Shown one piece after another: positions 44,301 through 52,754 of a stretch of DNA of 64,000 nucleotides. The notes under the pieces were generated by a model. It worked only from the letters and a program-made list of their open reading frames with translations, was not told the origin of the DNA and searched no databases. Source of the DNA: Hominisplanchenecus murintestinalis (lineage in GTDB: Bacteria; Bacillota; Clostridia; Lachnospirales; Lachnospiraceae); contig SRZB01000010.1 of the NCBI GenBank assembly GCA_004793585.1, positions 22,432 through 86,431 on the forward strand, read 5' to 3'. The position numbers and the translations under genes are program-made. How positions within the stretch are numbered: position 1 is the first letter of the stretch; the number at the start of each line of letters is the position of its first letter.

Positions 44301-47300
44301 CCGCAGGAAGCGCTTTCTTATACGTCTGTCAGTACCGAGACAGTGCAGATTCCGTGCGCACAGCAGAAAGGAATCTATTTTCTGAATGGAAAGAAGCTTA
44401 GTTTTTACTCGCTGTCAGAGAAGCAGGTTACTCCAGTGCATACATTTTCAGGGGTTACCTGTTCTTACAGCGCAGGAGAAAAGCTGTATATCGTATACCG
44501 GCAGCAGTGCACAGTTTATGATTTGCTGAAAAGAAAGGTAGACAGAACGGTCTATATACCAGGATATACGGCGACAGCCGTGGGCGCGGATGATCTGGGG
44601 CGCATTTATGTTGCGGCGGATAACAGCAGCAACCAGTATGACCACAGAGTTTTCTTGTTTAGCCCGGAGGGAACGCTTCTTTCCTGGATGGCTTCGGGAA
44701 CCCGCGTATACCGCTTTAACGGATTTGACAGTACAAACGGAAATTTCTATATAGAGGTGTCTTATGACTACTATTCCTGGGGATATTCGCATCCGGGTCT
44801 TGCGCTTCGTATGGGAAATGTTACAGATAACGTGATAAAACGCGTAGACGTATATAGTTCGTTTACGGAAAGCGGAATCATTACACGGGAGATGGACAAT
44901 ATTATATATCTTTGCCAGGATGTATATAAGAAGCATCAGAATAATGCGGTTCTGCTCGGCGGTCGTTATCTGACGGCAGTCAGCGTACTGCTTGGCGTGG
45001 TGCGGGTGATGGATTCTCATTCGGAGAATCTCGACATTTGCCAAAGTTATTTAAGAGAACCTACAGAATACGAGCAGGAAAGCAGCTACAGCGATACCTC
45101 CAGTATTGGTGTGCGGACGGTTTACCATGAGGGACATGACAGCCTGATTTTATATGAAAATGGACGGCGTCTGACAGAATATGATATAAAAACGGGCAAG
45201 CGCACCGCAGAGTATAACACTGCCCATTATGTGTTCAATATGTTCTGGATGGACGAAACGCTGGTTCTGATTGAGAAAGAAAATGATGTCTACTATGTGG
45301 AAATGGTAGACTGGAGCGACCCTGAAGAAATTGAAATCACAGGGGAAACGACGATGCGGGTAGGCGAGTCCCAGCGCCTGACAATAAACCACAATAAACC
45401 ATATACATCTTATTATGAATGGAGCAGCGAGGATAAGCGTACGGCATCCGTATCAGAAAACGGAGATTTGACGGCATGGAAAGCAGGATCGGTGGAGATT
45501 ACGGTATCAAATATCAGCGGAACTCTGAGAGCCAGCCATAGCGTTACAGTACAGGAAAGAGAGGGCGCAAATGAGGAGGGCGGCGTTGTTACTTCTAATG
45601 GAACGGTGAGCCAGAATATTTCTCTTAATAATTACCAGGTATGGAGCCGCCCTGTAAATTCGTATCTGACGGAAAGAGAAAACCAGACACTGGAGAGAGT
45701 GGAGTATATCAGAGACAGAGGGGTTCTGGTAGAAACCTATTCGAAAGACGGCAGCCGTATAAACAGCCGGACGATAGAATCTCCGCTTCCGCTGTTTGGA
45801 GGATTTTTTGCAGGGAAAGATTACAATTTCCTGGTATTTGGACAGGAAAATGAGCAGGAAAGCGACAGCTGTGAAATCATGCGCGCTGTAAAGTATTCAA
45901 AGGACTGGAAGCAGATGGGTCAATATTCGGTATATGGCGCGAACACCTATATTCCATTTGACGCCGGTTCGCTGCGTATGGCGGAAACCGATGGAAAGCT
46001 TTATATCCATACGTGCCATGAAATGTATCTGTCAAGCGATGGGCTGCATCACCAGGCGAACATGACCTATGTTGTAAACGAGGCAGATATGACAGAGCTG
46101 CAGTCCTATTACGATGTGCTGAACATTTCGCAGGCAGGTTACGTGAGCCATTCGTTCAATCAATTTGTTCAGACAGACGGTACATATGTGTACCGTGTGG
46201 ATCACGGCGACGGAGGCCCCAGGGCAATAGCTCTGACACGCGCAGATGTGGACGGAGAAATCACAGACGTCCGCTATACGCTTCCCCTGCCTATACAGGG
46301 AGGTTTTGGAAATAATGCAACGGGCGTATCGGCGGGAGGTTTTGAACTTTCAGCAGATAATTGTCTGATTGTGGGAAATTCTGTGGATCAGACAAGTGAA
46401 GAAAATTATTCTGCGGCCGGGCAGAGGAATATTTTCCTGACAGTTACGAGTAAGAGCCTGACAAAAAACAAGATTGCCTGGCTGACGGATTACCAAAAAA
46501 CAGACGGAGTTGTGCCGGGGACGCCGCAGCTTGTCAAGATGAATGACTGGCAGTTCCTTATTCTGTGGGAGGAGCATTACGAAGGTGTGGATACTGTCTG
46601 GACAAAAATGGTAACTGTTGATGGCGACGGAAATCAAATCTCGGATATCATAAAGACAGACATGCGCCTGTCAGACTGCCAGCCGGCTGTAACGGGTAAC
46701 GGTGTGGTGAAATGGTATGTGTCTGACGGGAACAGCGTACGGTTTTATACAGTAAATCCATATCGCTTAGAAAACATGGCAATATCGGATTCCTGTGAAG
46801 GTTCGCACATGTGGAATGGCGGGGTGTTTGAAAAGGAGACTTCCTGTGAAGAAGGTGGAATCTGTATCTATACTTGCATAAGGTGCGGGGAGAGAAAGCA
46901 GGAAATCATTCCGGCAGGACATAACTGGAGCGAATGGTTTAGGTTTGGCATAAGAGAGGAAATAAGATGGTGTCTTAAGTGTAACAAAAAAGAAATAAGA
47001 TTACAGGGCGCAGGCGGAAATGAGCCCGGCACTTCTTGGGATGATACAGATGAGGATGAGGATGGAGAACCATCAACGCAAAATCTGCCCAAACCAGGAA
47101 CGAAGCTCACTGCGGCAGATGGAAGCGTCTATACTGTCGTAACAGCAGGTTCTGCCGTGGAATTTACAAAAGCGGGAAATAAAAATGCGGCGTCCGTGTC
47201 GATCCCTTCGGCAGTAACGATTAATAAGGTGGTATATCAGGTAACAGCGATAAAAGCGAATGCCTTTAAAGGTAATAAAAAACTGAAAAAGGTTAAAATC

Positions 47301-47606
47301 CCGGCTTCTGTAAAGACCATAGGGGATAATGCGTTTATGAACTGTACATCTCTGACCTCTGTGGTTATTCCGGCGAAGGTAACCAAAATCGGGAAAAAGG
47401 CGTTTTATAACTGCAAGAAGCTGAAAAGTATCACGATAAAGACTACAAAACTTACGACAAAGAAAGTCGGAAGCAAGGCATTTACCAAGGCGGGAAGCAG
47501 CAGCTATAAAAAGCTGAAGGTTAAAGTGCCGGCAAAGAAATTGTCTGCTTACAAGAAACTGTTAAAGAAAAAGGGTCTTTCACCAAAAGTAAAGGTGAGA
47601 AAGTAA
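41346..47606 (+). CDS. Giant BspA-like leucine-rich-repeat surface protein
   Basis: 2086 residues, GTG start. Signal peptide about 1-25. Two N-terminal LRR_5 (BspA/TpLRR) blocks (about 150-625 and 670-880), each preceded by a conserved cap (TGTLTFSGSGDM and TGELVISGSGAM). Repeats follow the pattern SVTxIGxxAFxGC. A BIG2-type Ig domain sits at about 889-975 and another at about 1327-1404. Between and after them are beta-rich stretches. A Cys motif (CIRCGERK, WCLKCNKK) precedes a C-terminal LRR module (about 1917-2086) like that of both sialidases. BspA-like proteins bind host matrix or other bacteria; ligand unknown. Divergent from sialidase copy 2. Confidence 0.88.
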   Translation: MKQRVISILLSVALALQPCMAGAAQGRVEAAEEAGRKESWQVQHEDGSDREAVNPGVEKAFTEEAPIEPDDGWIQVNRGVLDKNTEWNLVDKENGQEEKSRVKAREAGIADTDTVTGAYGESITYSLDLSTGTLTFSGSGDMADSMGSASDSPFYLYRERITSVIVGDGITSIGNYALYCCTELRTVRMPGSVTRIGSSAFRGCEKLEQAAVPSGVTSIGDTAFAGCKVLEEIELPTGLMVIEEWTFEGCERLKEIVIPSNVTAIGQDAFLHCYNLESISLPAGLKTIGASAFFDAWKLAEIQIPDSVTEIGRGAFTQCYELERVTLPSGLTEVSESLFSNCRKLREVVFQRGIQKIGASAFARCALTSIEIPEGVTSIGEGAFSSCSSLAEVTLPDSLAVIGANAFSGTAYEESLSENEFVILGNGMLYQYNGSGTSVTVPEGVTQIADTVFKNHKEIVEVELPESLRSIGNSVFEGCAALERVTVPEGVEWIGEDAFRGTPFLGAQEDGVVVLGKAAYTYQGADNPVQLQIPDGVVSITPFGFRFLGSVERVTIPESVMSIGEGAFLGCTALTQVSVPESVTEIGARAFGYYCVNGSSGTYLPMHIALAGYTGTAAQDYAEDTQNDVTFLPLDALSGSCGEDAAWSLDSETGELVISGSGAMKDYTSYGEGLSPFMACRGFITSVTVQEGITSIGAYAFCELDKLEEVRLPGSITAIGNCAFKGCVKLDSLELPEGVSSIGSEILGGCSSLKSIEVASGNRSYCSDNGILYDREKTQLLIIPGNFPQEKLRIPESVTEIGNYAASENRNLRCVYFPEGLSYLGYGAFSGCISLKNLIFEGNAPGFGSYSAVNTEGITIYCGFSRQGWTDKMENLSYPEEKSWVDLDELTGVQTLELEAETDTLAVGDTLKLNAKLDPELALDFEWTSSAPEIAGIASDGTLSAYRPGEVTVSVRSRDGVYQAEKRFIVTGEPYEIPQAEVTELPQEALSYTSVSTETVQIPCAQQKGIYFLNGKKLSFYSLSEKQVTPVHTFSGVTCSYSAGEKLYIVYRQQCTVYDLLKRKVDRTVYIPGYTATAVGADDLGRIYVAADNSSNQYDHRVFLFSPEGTLLSWMASGTRVYRFNGFDSTNGNFYIEVSYDYYSWGYSHPGLALRMGNVTDNVIKRVDVYSSFTESGIITREMDNIIYLCQDVYKKHQNNAVLLGGRYLTAVSVLLGVVRVMDSHSENLDICQSYLREPTEYEQESSYSDTSSIGVRTVYHEGHDSLILYENGRRLTEYDIKTGKRTAEYNTAHYVFNMFWMDETLVLIEKENDVYYVEMVDWSDPEEIEITGETTMRVGESQRLTINHNKPYTSYYEWSSEDKRTASVSENGDLTAWKAGSVEITVSNISGTLRASHSVTVQEREGANEEGGVVTSNGTVSQNISLNNYQVWSRPVNSYLTERENQTLERVEYIRDRGVLVETYSKDGSRINSRTIESPLPLFGGFFAGKDYNFLVFGQENEQESDSCEIMRAVKYSKDWKQMGQYSVYGANTYIPFDAGSLRMAETDGKLYIHTCHEMYLSSDGLHHQANMTYVVNEADMTELQSYYDVLNISQAGYVSHSFNQFVQTDGTYVYRVDHGDGGPRAIALTRADVDGEITDVRYTLPLPIQGGFGNNATGVSAGGFELSADNCLIVGNSVDQTSEENYSAAGQRNIFLTVTSKSLTKNKIAWLTDYQKTDGVVPGTPQLVKMNDWQFLILWEEHYEGVDTVWTKMVTVDGDGNQISDIIKTDMRLSDCQPAVTGNGVVKWYVSDGNSVRFYTVNPYRLENMAISDSCEGSHMWNGGVFEKETSCEEGGICIYTCIRCGERKQEIIPAGHNWSEWFRFGIREEIRWCLKCNKKEIRLQGAGGNEPGTSWDDTDEDEDGEPSTQNLPKPGTKLTAADGSVYTVVTAGSAVEFTKAGNKNAASVSIPSAVTINKVVYQVTAIKANAFKGNKKLKKVKIPASVKTIGDNAFMNCTSLTSVVIPAKVTKIGKKAFYNCKKLKSITIKTTKLTTKKVGSKAFTKAGSSSYKKLKVKVPAKKLSAYKKLLKKKGLSPKVKVRK

Positions 47607-47620
47607 AGAGATGGGAAATC

Positions 47621-47650
47621 CCAGGTTTACGGCAGGAGCTGTAAACCTGG
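47621..47650 (+). terminator. Hairpin after the BspA-like gene
   Basis: CCAGGTTTAC (47621-47630) pairs perfectly with GTAAACCTGG (47641-47650). The following T run is weak (AGTTTGC), so termination efficiency is uncertain. Confidence 0.55.
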
Positions 47651-47730
47651 AGTTTGCTAAGGATGACCTGCCGTTTGTTCCAGAGGGCAATGAGACTTTA
47701 AGGGAAGGCAGGTAAAACTTGCAAAAATCG

Positions 47731-47902
47731 TTGACAGAAAAATGTAATTGTGGTAAAGTAGCAGAGGTTAGAAAATAAAGAAGAGTATCCGCTCTCACCG
47801 CAGCGCAGGAGGCGACTGTCGGTTAATATGGAACATAGGGCTTTCGGACGAGAGTTTTCTGTGTAGATATTTAGAGTGGATAGTCTGACTATCCACTTTT
47901 TT
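47731..47902 (+). promoter_or_regulatory. infC operon promoter and L20-type leader with attenuator
   Basis: TTGACA (47731-47736), 17-nt spacer, TAAAGT (47754-47759). The leader contains a terminator GTGGATAG/CTATCCAC (47876-47883 with 47889-47896) followed by TTTTTT. Firmicutes infC-rpmI-rplT operons are controlled by ribosomal protein L20 binding such a leader; the operon here ends with rplT, so the same feedback is expected. Confidence 0.75.
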
Positions 47903-47941
47903 GGATGGAGAGATTGAAAGTGTTGATGGAGGTGCACGACT

Positions 47942-48451
47942 ATTAGCGAATTAATGATTAACGAGCAGATCAGGGACAGGGAAATCCGTCTGATTGGAGA
48001 GAATGGAGAGCAGTTAGGTATTATGTCCGCGAGAGAAGCGATGAAAAGGGCGCAGGAAGCGGAGCTGGATTTGGTAAAGATTGCTCCCACAGCGAAGCCG
48101 CCGGTATGTAAGATTATTGATTATGGAAAGTACCGTTATGAAATGGCGCGCAAAGAAAAAGAAGCAAAGAAGAAGCAGAAAATCATTGAAGTGAAGGAAG
48201 TGCGTCTTTCACCGAACATTGACAGCAACGACTTGAGTACAAAGATAAACGCTGCCAGGAAGTTTATCCAGAAGGGGAATAAAGTTAAGATTACATTGCG
48301 GTTCCGCGGACGTGAGATGGCGCATATGAATGCCAGCCGCCATATCCTGGATGATTTCGCAAAGGAGCTGGCAGATATCGCTGTTGTAGAGAAGCCTTCG
48401 AAAGTAGAAGGCAGAAGCATCGTGATGTTTTTAACGGAGAAACGTTCATAA
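47942..48451 (+). CDS. infC: Translation initiation factor IF-3, ATT start
   Basis: The start is set at the ATT at 47942: GGAGG (47928-47932) lies 9 nt upstream, the codons ATT AGC GAA TTA ATG give the usual ISELMINEQIRD N-terminus, and the first ATG (47954) is 21 nt from the ribosome site. Rare start codons are a known feature of infC and allow feedback by IF-3. The product is about 169 residues with both IF-3 domains (MINEQIRDREIRLIGENGE and a C-terminal RFRGREMAH). First gene of the infC-rpmI-rplT operon. Confidence 0.9.
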   Translation: MSELMINEQIRDREIRLIGENGEQLGIMSAREAMKRAQEAELDLVKIAPTAKPPVCKIIDYGKYRYEMARKEKEAKKKQKIIEVKEVRLSPNIDSNDLSTKINAARKFIQKGNKVKITLRFRGREMAHMNASRHILDDFAKELADIAVVEKPSKVEGRSIVMFLTEKRS

Positions 48452-48549
48452 GGGCGTTTCGTGTTAAAAGGGTACGGCAGGTTCCAGCGCTGTAGAAGCT
48501 GGAGAGGGCTGTATATAGATAAATATACAAATAAGGAGGAACATATACA

Positions 48550-48747
48550 ATGCCAAAAATGAAAACAAACAGAGCTGCTGCAAAGCGCTTCAAAAAGACA
48601 GGTACAGGACAGTTAAAAAGAAATAAAGCTTATAAGAGCCATATCTTAACAAAGAAATCTTCTAAGAGGAAGAGGAACCTGAGGAAAGCAGCGATTACCG
48701 ATGCTACAAACGTAAAGAACATGAAGAAGATTTTACCGTATTTATAA
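48550..48747 (+). CDS. rpmI: 50S ribosomal protein L35
   Basis: 65 residues, very basic, with the conserved start [20 protein letters not shown] and [16 protein letters not shown]. Normal length. It lies between infC and rplT, the standard order, with AAGGAGG upstream. Part of the large ribosomal subunit. Confidence 0.97.
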   Translation: MPKMKTNRAAAKRFKKTGTGQLKRNKAYKSHILTKKSSKRKRNLRKAAITDATNVKNMKKILPYL

Positions 48748-48772
48748 AATCAGGCGAAGGAGGATTTGAGAA

Positions 48773-49129
48773 ATGGCAAGAATCAAAGGTGGAATGAACG
48801 CTAGGAAAAAACATAACAGAACATTAAAGCTGGCAAAAGGATATAGAGGTGCCCGTTCCAAACAGTACAGGATTGCAAAGCAGTCCGTTATGAGGGCGCT
48901 GGCAAGTTCCTACGCAGGAAGGAAGCAGAAAAAGCGTCAGTTCAGACGTCTGTGGATTGCACGTATTAACGCTGCCGCACGTATCAACGGATTATCCTAC
49001 AGCAAGTTTATGTATGGTCTGAAGCTGGCCGGAGTAGAGATGAACAGAAAAGTCCTGGCTGATATGGCTGTAAATGACGCAGAAGGTTTTGCAACACTGG
49101 CTGAGCTGGCAAAGAGCAAAGTTGCGTAA
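48773..49129 (+). CDS. rplT: 50S ribosomal protein L20
   Basis: 118 residues, the usual length, with [39 protein letters not shown] and [20 protein letters not shown]. It assembles early on 23S rRNA and in Firmicutes also represses its own operon through the leader. A strong terminator follows. Confidence 0.97.
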   Translation: MARIKGGMNARKKHNRTLKLAKGYRGARSKQYRIAKQSVMRALASSYAGRKQKKRQFRRLWIARINAAARINGLSYSKFMYGLKLAGVEMNRKVLADMAVNDAEGFATLAELAKSKVA

Positions 49130-49151
49130 ATTTAATAATAAAGTTTGAAGA

Positions 49152-49178
49152 GGAACCGCGGTGGGCGGTTCCTTTTTT
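49152..49178 (+). terminator. Terminator of the infC operon
   Basis: GGAACCGC (49152-49159) pairs with GCGGTTCC (49165-49172), followed by TTTTTT. Confidence 0.85.
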
Positions 49179-49295
49179 ACGAATCGCTTTGTTGTGTGTT
49201 GGTATGAGCTTTAGAGATGTTTTCATACTGCTTTATTCTATCAATTAAAAGAACAAAAAAAGAAACCTCGATTTCCGAAGTTTCTTCTTTGTTCA

Positions 49296-49379
49296 TGCGG
49301 AAGATGGGACTTGAACCCACACGGTATTGCTACCACAGGCACCTGAAGCCTGCGCGTCTGCCAATTCCGCCACTTCCGC
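49296..49379 (-). tRNA. tRNA-Leu(CAG)
   Basis: Read on the minus strand: acceptor GCGGAAG pairs with CTTCCGC; D-arm GGCGGAATTGGCAGACGC; anticodon stem CAGGC/GCCTG around loop TTCAGGT, anticodon CAG; a long variable arm typical of class II tRNA; T-arm with GTTCAAGTC. Length 84 nt. The CCA end is not encoded and must be added by the cell. It would decode CUG Leu codons. Confidence 0.93.
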
Positions 49380-49499
49380 ATCCAAATCAATATCTGATTT
49401 GATATGTTGGGAAGCTGCGCTTGCAACTCACGAGTTATATAATACAACAAGTCTGGAGGTTTGTCAATACAAAATTTAAAAATCAAATCAAAATATGTC

Positions 49500-51497
49500 T
49501 TACATCAGGAATCTTGCCCAATAAGCCCAGCGCCGAATCATATCGATGCTGAACTTTTTTTGCGAAGCCATCAGCTGGGGCGACTGGCCGTCCGCCAATT
49601 CGTAGGAATCAGCATCTTTAACTTTCAGGGCGTCTTTTTCATATTTGTGCATTTCTTTGCGCAGCTGGCGGTTCAGCTCTTCGCTGTCTATGATTAGCAT
49701 CAGTTCTGTGTCCAGGTAGGCGCTGCGCATGTCCCAGTTAAAGGAGCCGATGGCGGATATCCGGCTGTCGATGGCGAAGCATTTTCCGTGGTAGGAGATG
49801 CCGCCGTCATATTCCATAATCTGCAGCCCTGTATCCAGAAGCCGTGCTTTGTTTTCACGGTAGTCCATAGCGCCAAAGGGATTTCCATTGTTGGCTATGG
49901 AGTTGGTCATCATTTGTACGCGGGGAACATGTGTGCAGACTTCTTTGAGCCGCTCTGTCATCCAGTCATTGCAGATGATGTACGGAGTATGGAAAATGAC
50001 GGATTCGTCTGCATTCTTCATCAGCTCCGTGATGGTGTAAAAGACAACAGGCTCTTTTGCACGTACATGGATGGGATTGGAGACAAGCCGGATGCTGCGG
50101 GCGGGAACAGTGGCTGTCAGAATATCCAGGGGGGCAAACCAGTCCTTGTGCCCTGATTGTGTCTGCTGATAAAGATTCCGGAGTTCCTGGCGGCATTCCT
50201 GTACGGCGGGATGATTTTTAAATAAGCGTTGTTTTCCTGCGGTACGGCAGTCGGGCAGTTCCCAGATAGAATGGAAATAGGTCTGAAGCTGGACTATGGA
50301 GCCGGAGCCCGGAGAGTTTTTTGTGGAAACGAGCACGTCCCAGTCATAGTTTTTGTAGCCTTCCTGATCTCCGAGAAAATAGTCATAAGAGTTTCTGCCG
50401 CCGAGGATATAGGCTGTGGAATCGGCAATCAGGTATTTGTCATGCAGCCTGCCCATAAGCGTCCAGGGTTTCAGAAGGTTTATCGGATTATATACTCTGA
50501 GGTTTACGTTGTCAGTTTCCGTTAGAGCCAGGAACCAGGGGTTTCCTTGGATTCCTGTGGTGTATGCCAGGCCGTCAATCAGGATGTTTACACGCACGCC
50601 CCGGTCTGCGGCGTCGAGCAGTGCGGAGAGAAGGATTTTTCCGCTGGAATCGGCGTCGAAATCGAAGGTAGAGAGGATGATTTCTTCTTTTGCCTGGGAA
50701 ATCAGGCGCACGCGTTCCGCGAGGGCTTCTCCGTTGTCGGAAATTACTTTTGCGCGTTCCACGCCGTCGGATTCACTGTAAAAGTCAGATGCCTGGAAAC
50801 TCTGTACCGTTTCTTCTGAAACGGTTGGCTGCCTGGTATATGGAAGAATGACAGCGGATGCGTAAAGCAGTGTCAGAAGAATTACGGCTAATAACATTTT
50901 CCATAATTTTTTGGCTTTTGTATTATTTTTTTCAGAGTTATAATTGTTCAGGTTACGGTAAGCTGTCCAGTACATCCTGAGATATTTTACAAGGGAAAAA
51001 AGCATGACAAAGATTGCCAGAGCGGACAGCAGGTTGACAGTAAAATAGGAGGTGTCCGGAAATACCAAAAGCAGGAGCATGGTGAAATCAAGGACTGCAG
51101 TGCAGAGTTTTCCGTGCTTCTGCGCGCCGTCCATCCGGTAGCCGCGCTTCATCATATAGATTCCCAGAACTGCCATACACAGTTCTTTTATAAGAAACAC
51201 CAGAAGCAGGATGACGACGGCAGGATAACGGAGGGCAAACCCTAGTGCGAGAGCGCCTTGCGTCAGTTTGTCTGCTACGGGATCCAGGATTTTTCCAAAT
51301 TCAGTGACCATATCGAAGCGCCGGGCGATTTTTCCGTCCAGAAAATCGGTCAAAAAGGATAAGAGCATAATAAAAATGGCAAGGCGATAAGACTTTGCGC
51401 AGATATAGAGATAAAGGTACAGGGGAATCAGGAGAATACGGAAATATCCCATCAGATTCGGGATGGAAAGGTATTCGTTTTTCAGGTTTTGTTTCAA
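49500..51497 (-). CDS. Fused CDP-alcohol phosphatidyltransferase / phospholipase D (cardiolipin synthase-like)
   Basis: 665 residues. The N-terminal membrane domain holds the full CDP-alcohol phosphatidyltransferase motif D51-x2-D54-G55-x2-A58-R59-x8-G68-x3-D72-x3-D76, as in PgsA. After a further membrane helix (LWKMLLAVILLTLLYASAVI) the C-terminal half has two phospholipase D motifs: H352-D-K354-x4-D359 and H570-G-K572-x4-D577. One chain could thus make phosphatidylglycerophosphate and condense phosphatidylglycerol to cardiolipin, with a phosphatase supplied elsewhere. All key residues are present. The gene stands alone after a tRNA and is followed by a leftward operon on its right. Confidence 0.85.
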   Translation of the reverse strand: MKQNLKNEYLSIPNLMGYFRILLIPLYLYLYICAKSYRLAIFIMLLSFLTDFLDGKIARRFDMVTEFGKILDPVADKLTQGALALGFALRYPAVVILLLVFLIKELCMAVLGIYMMKRGYRMDGAQKHGKLCTAVLDFTMLLLLVFPDTSYFTVNLLSALAIFVMLFSLVKYLRMYWTAYRNLNNYNSEKNNTKAKKLWKMLLAVILLTLLYASAVILPYTRQPTVSEETVQSFQASDFYSESDGVERAKVISDNGEALAERVRLISQAKEEIILSTFDFDADSSGKILLSALLDAADRGVRVNILIDGLAYTTGIQGNPWFLALTETDNVNLRVYNPINLLKPWTLMGRLHDKYLIADSTAYILGGRNSYDYFLGDQEGYKNYDWDVLVSTKNSPGSGSIVQLQTYFHSIWELPDCRTAGKQRLFKNHPAVQECRQELRNLYQQTQSGHKDWFAPLDILTATVPARSIRLVSNPIHVRAKEPVVFYTITELMKNADESVIFHTPYIICNDWMTERLKEVCTHVPRVQMMTNSIANNGNPFGAMDYRENKARLLDTGLQIMEYDGGISYHGKCFAIDSRISAIGSFNWDMRSAYLDTELMLIIDSEELNRQLRKEMHKYEKDALKVKDADSYELADGQSPQLMASQKKFSIDMIRRWAYWARFLM

Positions 51498-51523
51498 GAG
51501 TAAGGCCTCCTTAAATATTCAGG

Positions 51524-51552
51524 AAGGGCTGTGCATGTGCGGCACAGCCCTT
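51524..51552 (-). terminator. Hairpin closing the ATPase operon
   Basis: AAGGGCTGTGC (51524-51534) and GCACAGCCCTT (51542-51552) pair perfectly over 11 bp. It lies just downstream of the leftward operon. Confidence 0.65.
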
Positions 51553-51560
51553 ATAGTTCT

Positions 51561-52754
51561 TTAGTCAAAATCCTCGATAGAGGGAACGTCTTCAGTAAAA
51601 GTTTCTTCACCAAGTTCATTGACGGTTGTCTGACCGGCTTTCCCATACTGGTACAACTGGTCGAGGAATTCGATAGCCGCCCGGATTTTGGTGCGGAGCA
51701 GATATCCTCCTGCCTGCGTGGATTCTACGAGGGAGGAGAGGGAAACGTTCGGCGTCCATTCATAAGCTTTCCCATGGAAATCCTGAATCTTGTACAATAC
51801 TTCCTGGATTTCCAGGCGTGTCAGAGGCAGGAGCTGGGGCGCCCTTGAAAGGATGTCCAGGACGGTCCGTGCGGGTTCCTGTTCTTCAGGATAGACTGCC
51901 GACAGGTTTTCGTATTCATGCTTTCCTTCTATTACATCTTCCACATAGGAAGCGCTGAGAGCGAAGATGCTGAACGTGTTTTCCGGGCAGAATTCAGGCA
52001 GCAGGAAGCGCGCCATATTCCGGTAGGCATTCAGGCGGGCTTTCTTTCCCAGGCGTCCCATGAGCTCAGTCTCGTCAATCAGGATTACCCAGCCGTGGTA
52101 GCCCATCTGGGTAAACAGGCGGCTCATAAAGGAGAAATAATCCCCGCAATGCCGGGTTTTTGTAAAGTTCACATTGTATTTTACAGGCTGGCCGAAAATA
52201 CGGCGGTAAATCTTTTTCAGCGGCGCGTTTGCCACAAAATCTCCTTCCATATCAGCTTGCAGCAGAAACTTTTCATCAGAATCTTCTGTGTTCAGGTAAG
52301 AGCGGAACAGATAGTATAGCTTGTCCGTTTCCAGATGCTTTGCCGCGTAGAGCAGCATCTCGTTGGCAATGGGGCTGTTGGCAGAAATTTTTTCCAGTTC
52401 ATGCATAAAGCCCGGCTGCTGTCTCTTGGGAAGGTAAGTGTTCTGGATAACTTTCTGGTAGACCAGGTAAAGCTTATCCATAGGGGTTTCTTTACTCAGG
52501 GAGAGATAGGAAACTACCATATTGTTTGAATGCGCCAGGTTGAATACTGTGTTCAGCAGATGGGTTTTCCCTTCCCCGTATTTTCCGCAGATTACCATAC
52601 CACTTGATCTGTGCGAGTCGCAGACCATATCGAGCCGTCCGGAAATTTCTTTCATGATTTTTGGGCGTGCTTCGGAGAAATACTGACCGACGGCGCGTGA
52701 GGGAATGCCGGAACGTAATGCTTCTATTATATGTCTGGCTTCGATATCATACAT
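51561..52754 (-). CDS. BrxC/BrxD-like (DUF2791-type) ATPase
   Basis: 397 residues. It begins IEARHIIEALRSGIPSRAV, a hallmark of this P-loop family. Walker A is G57-K-Y-G60-E-G-K63-T64; Walker B WVILIDETELM. A serine-rich sensor-like strand (IFALSASYVEDV) follows. It closely fits the BREX 'ATP-binding domain' proteins (BrxD in type 2 BREX). Its gene overlaps the preceding ATPase gene by 8 bp, so the two are made together. No methyltransferase or PglZ gene is nearby, so this is not a full BREX locus. A role in nucleic-acid handling or defence is inferred. Confidence 0.75.
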   Translation of the reverse strand: MYDIEARHIIEALRSGIPSRAVGQYFSEARPKIMKEISGRLDMVCDSHRSSGMVICGKYGEGKTHLLNTVFNLAHSNNMVVSYLSLSKETPMDKLYLVYQKVIQNTYLPKRQQPGFMHELEKISANSPIANEMLLYAAKHLETDKLYYLFRSYLNTEDSDEKFLLQADMEGDFVANAPLKKIYRRIFGQPVKYNVNFTKTRHCGDYFSFMSRLFTQMGYHGWVILIDETELMGRLGKKARLNAYRNMARFLLPEFCPENTFSIFALSASYVEDVIEGKHEYENLSAVYPEEQEPARTVLDILSRAPQLLPLTRLEIQEVLYKIQDFHGKAYEWTPNVSLSSLVESTQAGGYLLRTKIRAAIEFLDQLYQYGKAGQTTVNELGEETFTEDVPSIEDFD

